This document shows, piece after piece, positions 12,386 through 25,202 of a stretch of 64,000 bases of DNA. This stretch comes from Strongyloides papillosus. Its lineage: Eukaryota > Nematoda > Chromadorea > Rhabditida > Strongyloididae. The stretch covers positions 620,001-684,000 of the forward strand of contig SRSI01000001.1 in assembly GCA_005656395.1 (NCBI GenBank). The letters run 5' to 3'. The notes beneath the pieces were generated by a model. It was given only the letters and a program-made list of their open reading frames with translations, had not been told where the DNA came from and did no database searches. Each line of letters starts with the position of its first letter. The first letter of the stretch is position 1. The position numbers were made by a program, and so were the translations under genes.

Positions 12386-15300
12386 TTGAAGGGATTAGTA
12401 TATATCTAGAAAAAAATAATTTAATAATAAAAAAGTAGTGATTTTAAAGTTTATAAATAAAATTTAAAAACAGAAACAAATATTGGATATTAAGTTAATA
12501 AATAAGGGGGAGAGGAGAGAGGAAGAGGAAAAGATATGAAATCTAAAAAATATTTAACATAACAGAATTGTTTAAAAAAAGTATATATAAATAATATAAT
12601 GACGCATAAATAGTCAAAATAAATATAAATGGAATAGATTGATTTTTGGGAAGTGATAAGAAATATATGTTTAATTAAAGTATAAAAAATTTAATGTGCC
12701 AATATATATAAATAAAAGAGGGGGTGGCAAGGAAGAAAGGAGTGAAGGGAGGATTCGAAGATCATTACTAAAAATATTTGTCAATATTTGTAGTTAACAA
12801 GCTTTTCTTCATTTTATCAACAAAGTGGTAGATAACATATTTTAATGAGTTTTTGGGTAATAAGATTGTTATTTGTATTTCTATCAATCTATTGGTCCTT
12901 TTAAATATGTATTAATATCAAAATTAATAGAAATTTTCGAGACATTTTTAATGATGGACAAATTATAATGATCATCATTAACTAATAAACCACCCATAAA
13001 GTCTAAATATTATAAATATATGTATGAAAAAGTAAAGTATAACAATAAAAATAGTTATAAAAGTTTATGTTTAATTTTTGAGAAGTATGGTGAAAAATAA
13101 ATATTAAAATGTCATATAACCATAAGACACATGAATAGATAAATAAATACATATAAATAAATATATAAAATTGAGTTTAATCATATGAAGTTAAGATGTT
13201 GTAAAACATCATAGTTCATAGAATTATTTTGTCCTGCCAATTTTTAATGGCATTTCCCATGATGTCCTTTAAAGAAAAAAGGATTACACAGATAGAAGAG
13301 TATATATTATATATAAAAGTTCTTCACCAAACCACAACTATACTATAATAAGAAGAAGGCATAAATGAAAGAGACTCACTTTATAAGAAAAAAAAATGGA
13401 GAGAGAGAGACTCCAATATTATTTTTCTTTAAAATGGAAGGGGTTAAGAATAAAAATTACTAGTTGATAGATTATTAGCCTCCTCATAAAAGTAGGAGGA
13501 TCCAATGTAAATAGCGAAGATGTCGGGGGAAAAAGAGGATGACGATGGAGACGATGATGATGATTTTTCTGGATGAATTGTCTAGGAGAGTGGATATTTA
13601 AAAGAATAATAATACTTTATGAGAACGCTTTTTAATGTATGTAGGAAAAAAAATAGAAAATATGAGTTATTATTGAAAAAAATCTCCCAAAAAAATATAT
13701 ATTATATATGGAAAATGAAAATTGTTTTTTAGATACACCAACATATTATGTCAGTTCTCTTTCTTCAAAGAATGATTTATAAAGGGACATACTTTTTGTT
13801 TATTAATTTTGAAAAAGAATGTTTATACCTTCCTTGTTGAAAATATTTATTATGACTTATGATAAAAAGAAAAATAAAAACAAGAAGATATAATAAGATG
13901 TATAATGATTTTGATTAGCATTTTTTATATTTAGAATAATTAAACTTTTTTTATCCTTTAAAATAGCTTTTTTCCGATTTATTAAATAATTGAATAATAA
14001 TCATTTTTCAAATTAATTATAATGTTTCCATTACGTTTATCAGTGAAGAGATTATCTGTTTCCTATTAGGAGAAGAATGAGGAGAAGTTTTATTCCTATT
14101 TGGAGGAAAGAGTTATATATTATGAGAACAAAGTAATATATTTTGTATAAAGGAAAAAATTTAGGACACTGTTATCAGTAAAATGGCATTTACTGCAACT
14201 CTCAAAACAGCTTATACGTATATATGTGTAAATGTCAGTAACTGGCAATTAAGTAGAAAAAGAAGCATATATGGGTAGATAAATGTATAAAACGAAGTGG
14301 AGGATGATGTTAAGAGAGTTTATATGTATATATATAAATATATAATAATAATATATTTGTTTATAAATGGGACAAATTGCCGTAGTCTCTCTCTAATCAT
14401 TTATTCCCATGGTTAATGTCAAAATATATTATAGTCTTTTCAGAAATAAAATTTAAAAAGTAAGGAAAAAATAAAGAGAGAAACTTTTAGGTGACAGTTT
14501 AATGATTATATTTCATAATATTGATAGTTAGGATATAGATTATATTTAAGAAATATACGTCTTTTTTTATAAATATATAAATAGTATACACAAAGATTAA
14601 AATATATAATATATTTATGTATATTATATAAATATATATATGTATATTTAAGTTATGAAACTTTTTAATAACTCTCTCTCTTATTCTCTTTTATAGAATA
14701 TATTCTTATTGTCTACTTTTAATATATTAGATAATAGATATATATATTAGGCTTTTATATTCCTAATTTTGTTTACCATAAATTAGATCCTATTTTTACA
14801 TTATTTAATATGTATTAAAAGTACTATAGTAACCGTAAAGATTTCTGGGGTATTATTGTCAATTTTTATCGTCTTTACTCCTAATAAATGATATTATCAG
14901 GAAAGAAATAAAATTGTACTTATCACCAAAATTTTTATTTTAAATATTTATTTTTCAACAAAATGAAACGAGGAATTGTAATTGGACCTTCGCTTTTCCC
15001 AAATATAACACATAATTTGTGTTTGAAAAAAAGGAAAAATGTAATAATTAGAAAAAAGTTAAATGTTATGATAAAGATAAAAAACTTATGGCAAATTATT
15101 AAATATAAAGGAGAGACAAAAAATGTATAAAAAAAGATGATAGGATGTTTTTTGTAATAATAAATAAGATTATTAATAATATAGAGATTCTAAGAAATTT
15201 TTTGTGTTGTTGACAGGCGAAATAAAAAAGAAACATAAAGATATAATAATAATAATAAAAAGAAGAAGAAGAAAGATTTTTTTGTCTAATTTTTATAATT

Positions 15301-18300
15301 TTTTTTGGTAAAAAGATTTTTAACAATAATAAATTTAAGGGAAAATATAATGTATGATGTGATTGTTAATTAGCTAACATATGCATTTTTACTAAAAGAT
15401 TGAAAAATTAATAATAGTGAAAAGGAAGATAAACAAAAAAAAGTCAAGACATATGTGTGGGAAGGCAAAATTCTCTTCGGAAAAATGGAAGTTAATTTAC
15501 AAAAAGATTAAGATTATTTGATTGAAGGTTTTTTTGTCTTCTCTATTTTTTTTTCTCCCAAAACTTTATACACATCAATTATCGTGTATATTTATGCTAA
15601 AAAAGTATATAGATTATTAGCATTACTTTATAAGAAAAGTTTTTGTTGGAGTAAAAAAAATAAATAAAAAGTTTATCTACCATCATACTTTTATAGTAGT
15701 AATAATACTTTATATTAATGGAAGTAGTACCCCAACGACAATTTTTGTCTTCACAATATCTCTTTGGAGAAATTAAAATTTTATATAAAAAGCTGTAATA
15801 TTATGTGTATGTGTAATAGACATTAGATATATTAAAAATTTTTGTTATGGTAAATGTCTTGATAAAAAGGGAGATGACAACTTATTAGGGGTATATATAT
15901 AGTTGTTGTAGACTATACACTTTTATCTTCTTATTACAATTCCTAAAACTTTTTAATACTTCAAAAAGACAATTTCATGAAGTATGTTATATAGAAAATA
16001 GATTGTGTCTTTATAACAAGAATATATATATATATATATTTTTATTTAAAAGTATGAAATGGAAAAAGAGAGAGATACATCACTTGATATATGAGAACAT
16101 TATAAGGAGTGAAAAGAAAAATGATGAATTTTGTGTGTAATTTTTGTTGAAACATAAACAACCTCCCTATTTTTCTATCATTATCCTTCAATTCATTTGT
16201 ATTATGATGTCATTTGTGTATTCAAATAGCCAGGTAGTATACGGAATATGATAATGAGGGATAAAAATAACAAGGGTGCACAACGTTCAATTATTAATAT
16301 TTATCCAAAATGTTTTATAAGGTTAAGATTTAAAATAGGGAAAAAACTATAAAAGGAAGTTTATAAAATATGAGAGAGAGATAAAACCCATAAATATCAC
16401 TGATATGATAAATATGATAGTAAAAGAATGATATATGTGATATATATAAATAAAAAGATATACATTAGATGTATATTTATATCTCATATCAAAGAGTCCT
16501 AAGGAAAAAAATCTCAAAGTAAGGAAATAAACAGCATATTTATAGAAAATCTTTTTTCTCCTTAAATAAACATGCGGAGGACAAAACAAGTGGTTTTATG
16601 TGTTTTTTTATAATTTTTTTTTAAATCTACTCTTAAGGAAAAATAGTGCATATTTTAATTTAGAAATTGAAAAAAGCGTAAATAGATGATGATGAGGCAA
16701 AAAAATTGTTTAAAAAGGCATATTAAATAGTTGAATTGGCAAGATAAAAAAAAGCTTTCATTTTTTTATGGGTGCCATTATATATTTTGTGAAAAACATA
16801 TATGTGAATATAAAGGTACACAAAGAATGATATATGTGGTTAAAGATTTGTGATCATATTCAATGAATATTAGCAAGTGAACCTTGAAAATTTTTAAAAC
16901 ATATTAGTCATTTTCAGTTATCCTATTTTGGTACTATAATTGTTGAGGGAAAAATTTTCTCTCTTAATTTTTATTCACAATTGTTTATTAAAAGAAAATT
17001 CTTAAGTATAATGAATCTTTTATGAATATTCAAGGTTATAAAATATATTTTAATTTTATTTCCAAGTTTTATAAATAAAATTGACCTATTAGAGGGAGGC
17101 AAAAATGATATATATTCTGTAAAGATAAAATATAGAAATAAAATTTTAAAAATTGAGATTTAAATATATGGAGAAAGAAAAAAGTTTTGAAGATTTATTT
17201 AAGGATATTTATTTTTATTGTTTTGTCAATCAAATGGACATAGAAAGACAAATGATAAATGGATATGTCATGTAAGGAGATATCAAAAAAAAGAGGGAGA
17301 GATCTACTATAGTTAAGATTAAACATCTATTGAAAATAATAATAATTAAAAGTTAAGGAAAACTTTAAAATTTATGTATATTAAAAACAGTTTTTTGGTA
17401 AATTTAAGATAAGTAAGTAAAAGTAAATAATATAATAGAACTCACCAACCAAAAAAGAGAATAAAACTTTTAGGGGTTTGGTGAATGAAAAGAAAAGTAA
17501 TTCTTTTAATATGTCTGTTAAATATACAAAATATAAAAATACATCCTCCCATAAAAGGGAGCCTTTTCCTGTCACGCTCCAAGAATCCTTAATCGAATCT
17601 ACACAACATTCTCTGTCATTCTTTAATAAGATATGATTATGTATTCGAGATAAAGTAAAAAAAATAAAAGAAAGACATACATAGCCTTAGAAATAGGAAA
17701 AGAGAGGGAAGTAGGATGGTATCTCTTGAAACAGACCAATTTCTTTCATCAAGAGATAAATAATAGAAGTCAAATGATGGTTGAAAAGTTTTCTTTATCA
17801 ACAATATTTGATGGATTTATCTATATATATTCATAGATATCTTGCATTCTTTTTAAAAAAGATGACTTCTTGAAAGAAAAAATATTTATTTTTTGAAATA
17901 CTCATATTATTAATTCTATACATATACATTTCCATTAACTATCATAGGAGTGAAAATAAGTTAAAAAAATAAAGGATGAAAAAAGGAGGAAAAGTATTAA
18001 GGAAAGTTAGTTTAATTATATTAAATACAAACACTTTAATTATCAAATAAAAGATAACCTTTTAGTGTAATAAATATGTAGTGATCAAAATAAGATAATG
18101 AGATTATATTATGTAATGTACCGGTACATATATACAAGATAGACGTATTAAAAGTATTTGAAGAAAAAAAAGAAAGGCATCTATAAATTAAAATATATAA
18201 ATATGTACATATACTTTTTAAATGATACTAAAAAAAATTGAAATTTCTATCATATAATAAAAGGTTTCAGGAATTAAGGAATGTGAAATATAATGCCAAT

Positions 18301-21300
18301 ATCAATTGATACATTGAAATAAAATTTTATTTTATTTTTTTCCAATGAGGGACCGGTTGACAAAAGAAAGAGGAATAAAGGAATTCTCCCTTCTTTTAAA
18401 TATTTTTATTTTTAGTTATTATTTAGTATATATATAGTTATTTATCATGTTAAAGTTTCTATCTCTCTCCAACTTATAAATCATTTATTAGAAAAGAAAT
18501 TATTAAAATTTCAAAAAAAATTCTTTTATCTTTAACAAGGTACCTTTAAAATATATTGTTATACATATCATACTAATCATATATAAATAAAAATTTTAAA
18601 AATACCCAAAGGTGTATTGAAAAAGAACAATTACAGCTGATTTTATTTATACGTAAAACGAAACCTTAAAAATAAAGAGAAAAATAAACTTTTTTCACCT
18701 TTTTTTTCTTTTATTTAATAATTATTTATATTAAAGTAAAGGAAAAAAGAAAAATAATAGAGGAAGATTAAAAGATTATGGAAAAATAAAAAGGATCTTG
18801 CAATCAGTTATTAATACAAAATCTTTTTCTTTTTAGTAAAGAAGTTTTTGTCAACACATGCATGAATATATAATAATATTTCTATACCTATTAAAATAAA
18901 ATATCATACGTTTGTATGTAAGAAGGAAACAAAAGTTTCACCTGTAAAAATAAATATAGTGTTTAAAATAATTTTGTAGATTGTATATAAGTGTTTTTGA
19001 TGCACAAATTAAATAAAAATATATTTATTGATGGGAGGAAATAAAAAACGAGTGAGTAAGAGTTAAGGTGTGATTTAAACTGGTATTGATATGATATGTT
19101 TTTTACAAAAATGAATGAAAATATAGATATAATATGATGTAGGTGGTATGTTGTCTAATAAATTTTTTTTATACATCAGATAAGACAATATATTTATTAT
19201 CTCTTTGATTTTATAAATTTTTTTACGCTAACAGCCATAAAAATATTAATACGAAATTAATACGAAACTTTCTCTTGTATTTTTTATTTCTTATTACATT
19301 CAAGTAAAAAAAGTCATGAAATGTTTGATGATGATAATGGGAATAACTAATCAAAAGCTTGTTATCTAAACAATAAAATAGTAATAGAATTTATAAAAAT
19401 GTTACATTGAAAAATGTATATACATCCATATAATATATTTTTGATAAAAAGAAAAGTAAAAATTTTTGTTAAATTATTTTATAACCTAAAAAGTAGAAAT
19501 AGAAATGAAGAGTAAGTACAACATTTTGTATATGATAAAAAGAGTAGGGAGAAAATTGATATGATTATAAAGAACAGGATACTGGAGAAGAAAATGATAA
19601 CGATTTTGTGGTTAGGGTTGTAGTTAATGGTGATGATGACTATATTATGCAGAAAAGTTTTTGAATGATGGTGATGACGACAATAATAGCAAAATATTAT
19701 TATAGCTTGTCTTTTTATTAATAAAACATTATAATACATGTTTTTAATAATCCATTAAATATCGTATCAATCAAAGGAAAGAAGGTATTTTTAAAGATTG
19801 TTAAAGAAGTATTATTTTTAAATGCTTCAATGTATATTTTTTTTTGTAGAAAAATTTCCTCCTACAGACTTAAAGTACCGGAAGGATAAATTTTTACATT
19901 TCATAATTAAAATGTACTTCTTACAATCTCATTTTCTTTCATATAAAAAGTAAGTTATTAACTAAAAATTGGTGGTTAATAATAATTTAGGAAGAGTTTA
20001 AAAAAGAATCTCTAAAAAAATTCTAATTGGAATAACTGATTTTAATTAAGCTATCATTAGATGTAATAATAAAATTAAACAATGATAGAATAACTTTCAT
20101 TTAACAATTTAAAAATAATAAAGTTATAAGTGTCGCATGTTAAAATATTATATATTATTATAGCAAAAATATAATATCATCTTCTGGAAGAAGAAATATA
20201 CATAACATCCCTTTAATAGTATTATAAAAGCCAATTATTAATGATACTTGATAAGATAACATTTTTATGAAGTACCTTTGATATTAATTTATGAATATAT
20301 AATTTAATCAAAGATTAATTATTTTTATTATAAAACTTTACATATGAAGTATTAAGAATTTCAATAAAATATTTTTTATTTCTTCATTCTTTTAGATATG
20401 AATAAATAAAGTCATTACAAATGGAATCACCTTTTGACAATATTTATGGAGAATGAATAAAATGTTTTAAAAAAATTATGTAAATATCAAATTAAAAATC
20501 ACATTTTTCAAATTTTCCATGAAAGATAAGGAACTTGAAACATAAATAAAAGTTTTTTTGATATTACTTTTTTTACCGAAACTAAAATAATAAAAATACT
20601 TAACTATAAAATGTATATAAATAAGGAGGAAAGGAATTAATTTTTTTTTCTTCCGATTAAAAATTTGAACTATAAAAAAAGGACTGATGACTAAGAGAGA
20701 GAAGTTTTGTAATAAAATTTACCAACAAATAAGTTAATAAAAATGGCAAACAAATAGTAAAAATTGTTAACAGTCAAGAAGTGAGACATTAAAAAAATAA
20801 TTTAATGGAATATCTGTAATTTTTTACTTCTTATTAAATTAAGGAAAAAATATCAACAACATTTCCTGAAAACTTTCTTTTTTTTCATGTTTTATCACTT
20901 ATTTAAAATTAATTACAATAAGAATGGAAAGAAATTTTTTACATAGGCATGTATCTATTCATTAACAATAACTTATTTTTCTATACATTCCTCTCCTTGA
21001 TGGTTGAGATGTTTTAAATACATAATTTATAAATAAAAATGGTTAAAAAAGAGAAGAGGAATGATAAGATATGTGGAGAGAGGGGAATTTATATTATTAT
21101 ACATGTAATATATTTTTCGAGGAGATATCTTTATGTATTGATACATATAAATATGTACGATGTATTAGCATAAAAATCTGATTATCTACCGTTTCCTAGA
21201 ATTTAAGAAGTTAATTTGTTTTGATAAATGGAGATTAGAGCTGTAACATTGATATAATGTAAAATGAATGAGGGGAAAAATTTAAGTTTTTTTTTATTTT

Positions 21301-21663
21301 TAATTTTCTTTAATGGATAGACATTCACTCCGGGTAGAAAGGGATTGTTATTATATTTGATTTTTAGTTTTGTAATGCTTTTAACCCTCAATCATTATAT
21401 ATATTTTTGAGGAATTATTTTCAATATTAAAACATGAGAGGTTCTTTATGCTCTTAGTATATTTATGAAATATATGTCATTCCCCCATAATTCCTTAGTT
21501 AAAATATAAATCTATAAGATCAAGGATCATATTTTAGAATTGTGATGAAAATGTTAGTGGTAAAAAGAGGTACGGTCTAAAAAGAGTTTGGAGAATGTTC
21601 CAACAAATTTCTCCACCCATTTCCAATTAAGAAATTTAAACATTATTTTCCAACTAAATAATA
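12386..21663. other. Gene-free AT-rich stretch of about 9.3 kb
   Basis: I see no protein gene or RNA gene. Open frames on the minus strand at 15099-15326, 16347-16589, 17381-17575, 19479-19739 and 21203-21391 are AT-rich, hydrophobic or low complexity, and I judge them spurious. Microsatellites of TA and GA type are scattered. Small features noted are an acidic micro-ORF at 13520-13576, an imperfect hairpin at 14171-14249 and a 14-bp palindrome at 18116-18129. The stretch separates divergent ncs-2 (-) and ercc-1 (+), so it probably contains regulatory DNA for the neuronal gene. That role is inference. Confidence 0.6.
18116..18129. repeat. 14-bp perfect palindrome
   Basis: ATGTACCGGTACAT is self-complementary and stands out by its CCGG centre in very AT-rich DNA. 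It could be a dimeric transcription-factor site. No function is known. Confidence 0.4.
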
Positions 21664-22573
21664 ATGTCATTATTAACCAATACTAGTGGTGGAAAGATAA
21701 GAATAAATAAAAAAACTCAAGATAAGAATGCTTTGATAGTCCATATTGAGAAGTGTGGTCATGAATATTCATTGGATATAGCATGTGATTTTGAAGCTGG
21801 TAAAGAATGTGGTGTTCTTTTTTTGACAGTTAAATATCATAGAAAGAATCCGGAATATATTGAGGCAAGGTATGAACATTTAACAGGGTATAAATTAAAG
21901 GTATGTTTACTATCAAGTCCCTTTTAACCTATATAAATCGTCACCCCTTGATTAAGATAACTTCGATTACGTCGATAATGAAGAGAGTAAGAGAGAGAAA
22001 CTATCTAGATAGGAAAATATTGTAGTGTTGTAGTGAAATAGTTTAAAGACAAAATAAATGTTGATCTCCAACAATACATTTTAATACATCTTTCTTTAGA
22101 TTCTCCTTTTTATGGTTGATGTACCCGGAAGTGACAAAAACCTCCATGATGTCAATTCCATATGTCAACGTCGTGGGTGGACTCTTATTGTTTGCTATAG
22201 TTTCCAGGAGGCAGCAGAGTATTTGGAGAATTTAACCAAATCTGCCACACTTAATGAACAAACTGTCATGAGGCAATATCAGGATTACAAAAAATCACGA
22301 GTTGCAATAAAAACTAAAAATTCTAACAACGGTGGTGATGAAGATCCAAATGAGAAGTATCTAAAGATAGCAATAAATTTCCTTACCTCCATTCGTTCTG
22401 TTAATACAAGTGATGCCAAGAAACTTTTGCGTACCTTCGGGAGTTTACGTGGAATATCAAATGCTAGTGAGGAAGAGTTATGTCAAGTTACAGGATTAGG
22501 TAACATAAAAGCTAAGAATGTTGTAAACTTCTTCAAACAGTCTTTCTTAAAACAATATGGAAAATCAAGATAA
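21664..22573 (+). CDS. ercc-1: ERCC-1 DNA excision repair protein
   Basis: Two exons, 21664-21900 and 22100-22573, joined in phase 0 across a 199-nt intron, give 236 residues. ERCC1 is the non-catalytic partner of the XPF nuclease in nucleotide excision and crosslink repair. The nuclease-like domain carries FLTVKYHRKNPEYI and, across the splice, the beta-strand ILLFMVDV; WTLIVCYSFQEAAEYL follows. The C-terminal tandem helix-hairpin-helix spans about 160-236, with the segments SVNTSDAKKLLRTFGSL and VTGLGNIKAKNV. The protein is shorter than human ERCC1 (297 residues), mainly at the N-terminus. As the first gene of a closely spaced + strand row (140 nt to nubp-1), it may head an operon. No trans-splice acceptor is obvious before its own ATG. 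Confidence 0.93.
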
Positions 22574-22689
22574 TATTTCTTTTACAAAATATATGTATAT
22601 ATGGTGTATGATAACTTTATTTAGTTTTTAATCGTTAACGCGTTAGCCAATTATTTTTTTAATAAAAAAAATATAAGAATTACTTTTTA

Positions 22690-22699
22690 TTATTTTTAG
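22690..22699 (+). promoter_or_regulatory. Candidate trans-splice acceptor before nubp-1
   Basis: A T-rich run ending TTTTTAG at 22699 lies 14 nt upstream of the nubp-1 ATG, with no donor or exon in the 140-nt gap. This fits spliced-leader addition to a downstream operon gene. Confidence 0.55.
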
Positions 22700-22713
22700 A
22701 AAAAAAAAGTAGG

Positions 22714-23713
22714 ATGTCTGATATTCCGGAGAATGCTAATGCATCATGTCCTGGTACAGGAAGTAAAGACGCTGGTAAAACATCAAGTTGTGCTGGGTGT
22801 CCTAATCAAAGTGCCTGTGCCTCAGGAAAAGGTCCAGCTCCAGATGCTGATTTAGTTTTTGTTGCTGATAGACTTAAGAATGTTAAACATAAAATTTTAA
22901 TTTTATCAGGAAAGGGTGGTGTCGGTAAAAGCACATTAACATCAAATTTGGCATTAGCATTATCACAAGATCCAAAAATTAATGTTGCTATATTGGATGT
23001 TGATATTTGTGGACCATCACAGGCAAGGATGATGGGTGTTGAGGGGGAATCTGTCCACGATTCAGCTGATGGTTGGTCACCAATATATGTCAAAGATAAT
23101 TTATGTGTGATGTCAATAGCATTCTTACTTTCCGGAAGGAATGACGCCGTCATCTGGAGAGGTGCTCGTAAAAATGCTTTGATAAAACAATTTTTAAAAG
23201 ATGTTGATTGGGGTGAGATTGATTACCTTTTGATTGATACTCCACCAGGGACATCAGATGAGCATATAAGTACAGTTCAAATGTTACTCCAAGCATCAAC
23301 ATTAGATGGTGCTTTAATTGTAACAACACCTCAAGAGGTTTCATTACTTGATGTCAGAAAGGAAGTAAGTGATAAAAAAATAATTTTTCATTCTTTATAA
23401 TATAATTATAATTCTTTAGATTAATTTTTGCACAAAAACAAAAGTTCCTGTTATTGGAGTAATTGAAAATATGTCGTACTTTGTTTGCCCTTGCTGTGAT
23501 AAACAGACAGAATTATTTCCTTCAACAACTGGTGGTGCAACCGGGATGTGTAATGAAATGGGATTGAAATTATTGGGAAGACTTCCACATGATCCTAGAA
23601 TGGCAAGTACCGTTGATAAAGGTGAAGATTTCTTTGAAACTCATCCTGATACACCATTATGTAAAGCATTCCTTGAGTTGGGTGAAAAAGTTAAAGATTT
23701 AATTAAAAATTAA
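22714..23713 (+). CDS. nubp-1: NUBP1/Nbp35 cytosolic Fe-S cluster assembly ATPase
   Basis: Exons 22714-23364 and 23420-23713 encode 314 residues, joined in phase 0 across a 55-nt intron. The protein is a P-loop scaffold of the cytosolic iron-sulfur assembly pathway, working with NUBP2/Cfd1. The N-terminal ferredoxin-like motif is complete: Cys12, 26, 29 and 35 (C-x13-C-x2-C-x5-C), which separates NUBP1 from NUBP2. The deviant Walker [10 protein letters not shown] is at 66-74, with DVDICGPS following and [10 protein letters not shown] as Walker B region. The bridging-cluster motif is CPCC at 240-243. It follows ercc-1 by 140 nt with a trans-splice-like acceptor just before the ATG, suggesting a downstream operon position. 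Confidence 0.94.
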
Positions 23714-23880
23714 AATTTATAACTTTGTTATACTTTTTTTGTTGTTGAGTGTTTATTGGTTTCTTGCATTTTTCTCTAGTAAAATGTTGTACCTTCGATG
23801 GTGTTTTTTTTTAATATATGTTGTTATCATAAAATATTTTGATGGTAATATTTATTTACTTAACTAATTTGTTAAACTTT

Positions 23881-23894
23881 TATTTTTTTTTTAG
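23881..23894 (+). promoter_or_regulatory. Candidate trans-splice acceptor before the ketoacyl synthase gene
   Basis: A run of eleven T followed by AG at 23894 lies 16 nt before the ATG at 23911, with no candidate upstream exon in the 197-nt gap. This is consistent with spliced-leader addition. Confidence 0.55.
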
Positions 23895-23910
23895 TTAATA
23901 GTTTTAATAA

Positions 23911-25128
23911 ATGACTCACCGTGTTGTGATAACAGGACTAGGTGCAATATCTCCTTACGGAATAGGAGTAGAAGCATTATGGAAAGGACTTCTGTCAATG
24001 AGATCATCGCTAATTTTTGATAAAAAACTTGGAATTGTTTGTGGTAAAGTTAGTGATAAACATGATGATGAAATAAAAAAAGCAGGAGAAAATTTTCGTA
24101 ATATAAATAGGATAGGATGTTTCAGTTTATTAGCTGCTGGTGAGGCATTGAAAGATGCTGGTTTGGAGGATGAGAATCATCTTGAGACTGGAATCAATGT
24201 TGGCGTTGGATTTAGTGATATTGATATTATTGTTAAAGTTGGAAAAATGATAGAGGATAAAAAAGAAAGAAGAGTATCTCCATATTTTATTCCAAATATT
24301 TTAACAAATATCCCAGCTAGTTATGTAGCAATGGAATATGGATTGTTAGGTGGTAGTGCTAGTTGTTCTGCTGCCTGTGCTACAGGTGTCGTTGCAATAG
24401 GTGATGCTTTTTTAAATATTAAACATGGAACAACTCGTAGAATGATTGCAGGAGCCATTGACTCAGCATTAAATCCTTTAACAGTAGTTGGTTTCCAACA
24501 ATTAAGAGCTTTAACTAAAAATAAGAATCCAGAAGGTGCTTCAAGACCATTTGATGAGAAAAGAGATGGCTTTATTTTAAGTGAAGGAGGTGGATTAGTT
24601 GTTCTTGAAAGACTAGAAGATGCAATATCAAGGAATGCAAAAATATACGCAGAAGTTATTGGGTACGGTATCTCATCAGATGCCTACCATTTAACATCAC
24701 CACGTGAAGATGGGCTTGGTAGTCAGTTATCAATGCAAAGGTGTATAGATTCAACAAAGATTAATCCTATAAATATAAGTTATGTCAATGCTCACGCGAC
24801 ATCAACACAAATAGGTGACAAAATAGAATCAACATCTATATCAAATATCTTTCCATCCGTCATGGTTTCCTCCTATAAAGGTCACCTTGGACACACATTA
24901 GCTGGTGCTGGAGCACTAGAGACAATCGGCACAGCGTTAAGCATCAAACATAAGAAGATTATAGGGACATTAAATTTAGAAAAACTGGATTTTGAAACAA
25001 ACAACAGGATGATCAAGAATTGTCATGATTGGGATAATGATAACAAAAAAAGGATATCTCTAATAAATTCTTTTGGATTTGGTGGTGTTTATGGTACATT
25101 ATGCTTATCAGAATATTGTGATTCTTAA
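23911..25128 (+). CDS. Mitochondrial 3-oxoacyl-ACP synthase (OXSM/KAS II type)
   Basis: A single exon of 405 residues, normal for a beta-ketoacyl-ACP synthase of type II (mitochondrial) fatty-acid synthesis, which supplies the lipoate precursor. The N-terminus RVVITGLGAISPYG is typical. The condensing-enzyme catalytic set is present: Cys156 in CSAACATG, His295 in NAHATST, Lys323 and His328 in YKGHLGHTLAGAGALE. The C-terminal NSFGFGG loop is also present. No strong mitochondrial presequence precedes the core, because the protein starts almost directly at strand 1. Either import uses an internal signal or a short 5' exon is missed. It lies 197 nt after nubp-1 on the same strand with a trans-splice-like acceptor, so it may be the third gene of an operon. 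Confidence 0.92.
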   Translation: MTHRVVITGLGAISPYGIGVEALWKGLLSMRSSLIFDKKLGIVCGKVSDKHDDEIKKAGENFRNINRIGCFSLLAAGEALKDAGLEDENHLETGINVGVGFSDIDIIVKVGKMIEDKKERRVSPYFIPNILTNIPASYVAMEYGLLGGSASCSAACATGVVAIGDAFLNIKHGTTRRMIAGAIDSALNPLTVVGFQQLRALTKNKNPEGASRPFDEKRDGFILSEGGGLVVLERLEDAISRNAKIYAEVIGYGISSDAYHLTSPREDGLGSQLSMQRCIDSTKINPINISYVNAHATSTQIGDKIESTSISNIFPSVMVSSYKGHLGHTLAGAGALETIGTALSIKHKKIIGTLNLEKLDFETNNRMIKNCHDWDNDNKKRISLINSFGFGGVYGTLCLSEYCDS

Positions 25129-25196
25129 AATGATCTACAATTTTTGTCCTTTTTTTTCTTCATTTTCTTTCAAAAATAATTCATTTTTATAGGAGT

Positions 25197-25202
25197 AATA
25201 AA
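25197..25202 (+). terminator. AATAAA polyadenylation signal
   Basis: AATAAA 69 nt after the ketoacyl synthase stop codon, on the sense strand. Confidence 0.45.

Noticed and set aside
15099..21391. Several minus-strand open frames of 62-86 codons in the gene-free stretch
   Set aside because: All are low complexity (Tyr/Ile/Phe/Lys runs), with no motif and no splice partners; expected by chance in such DNA.
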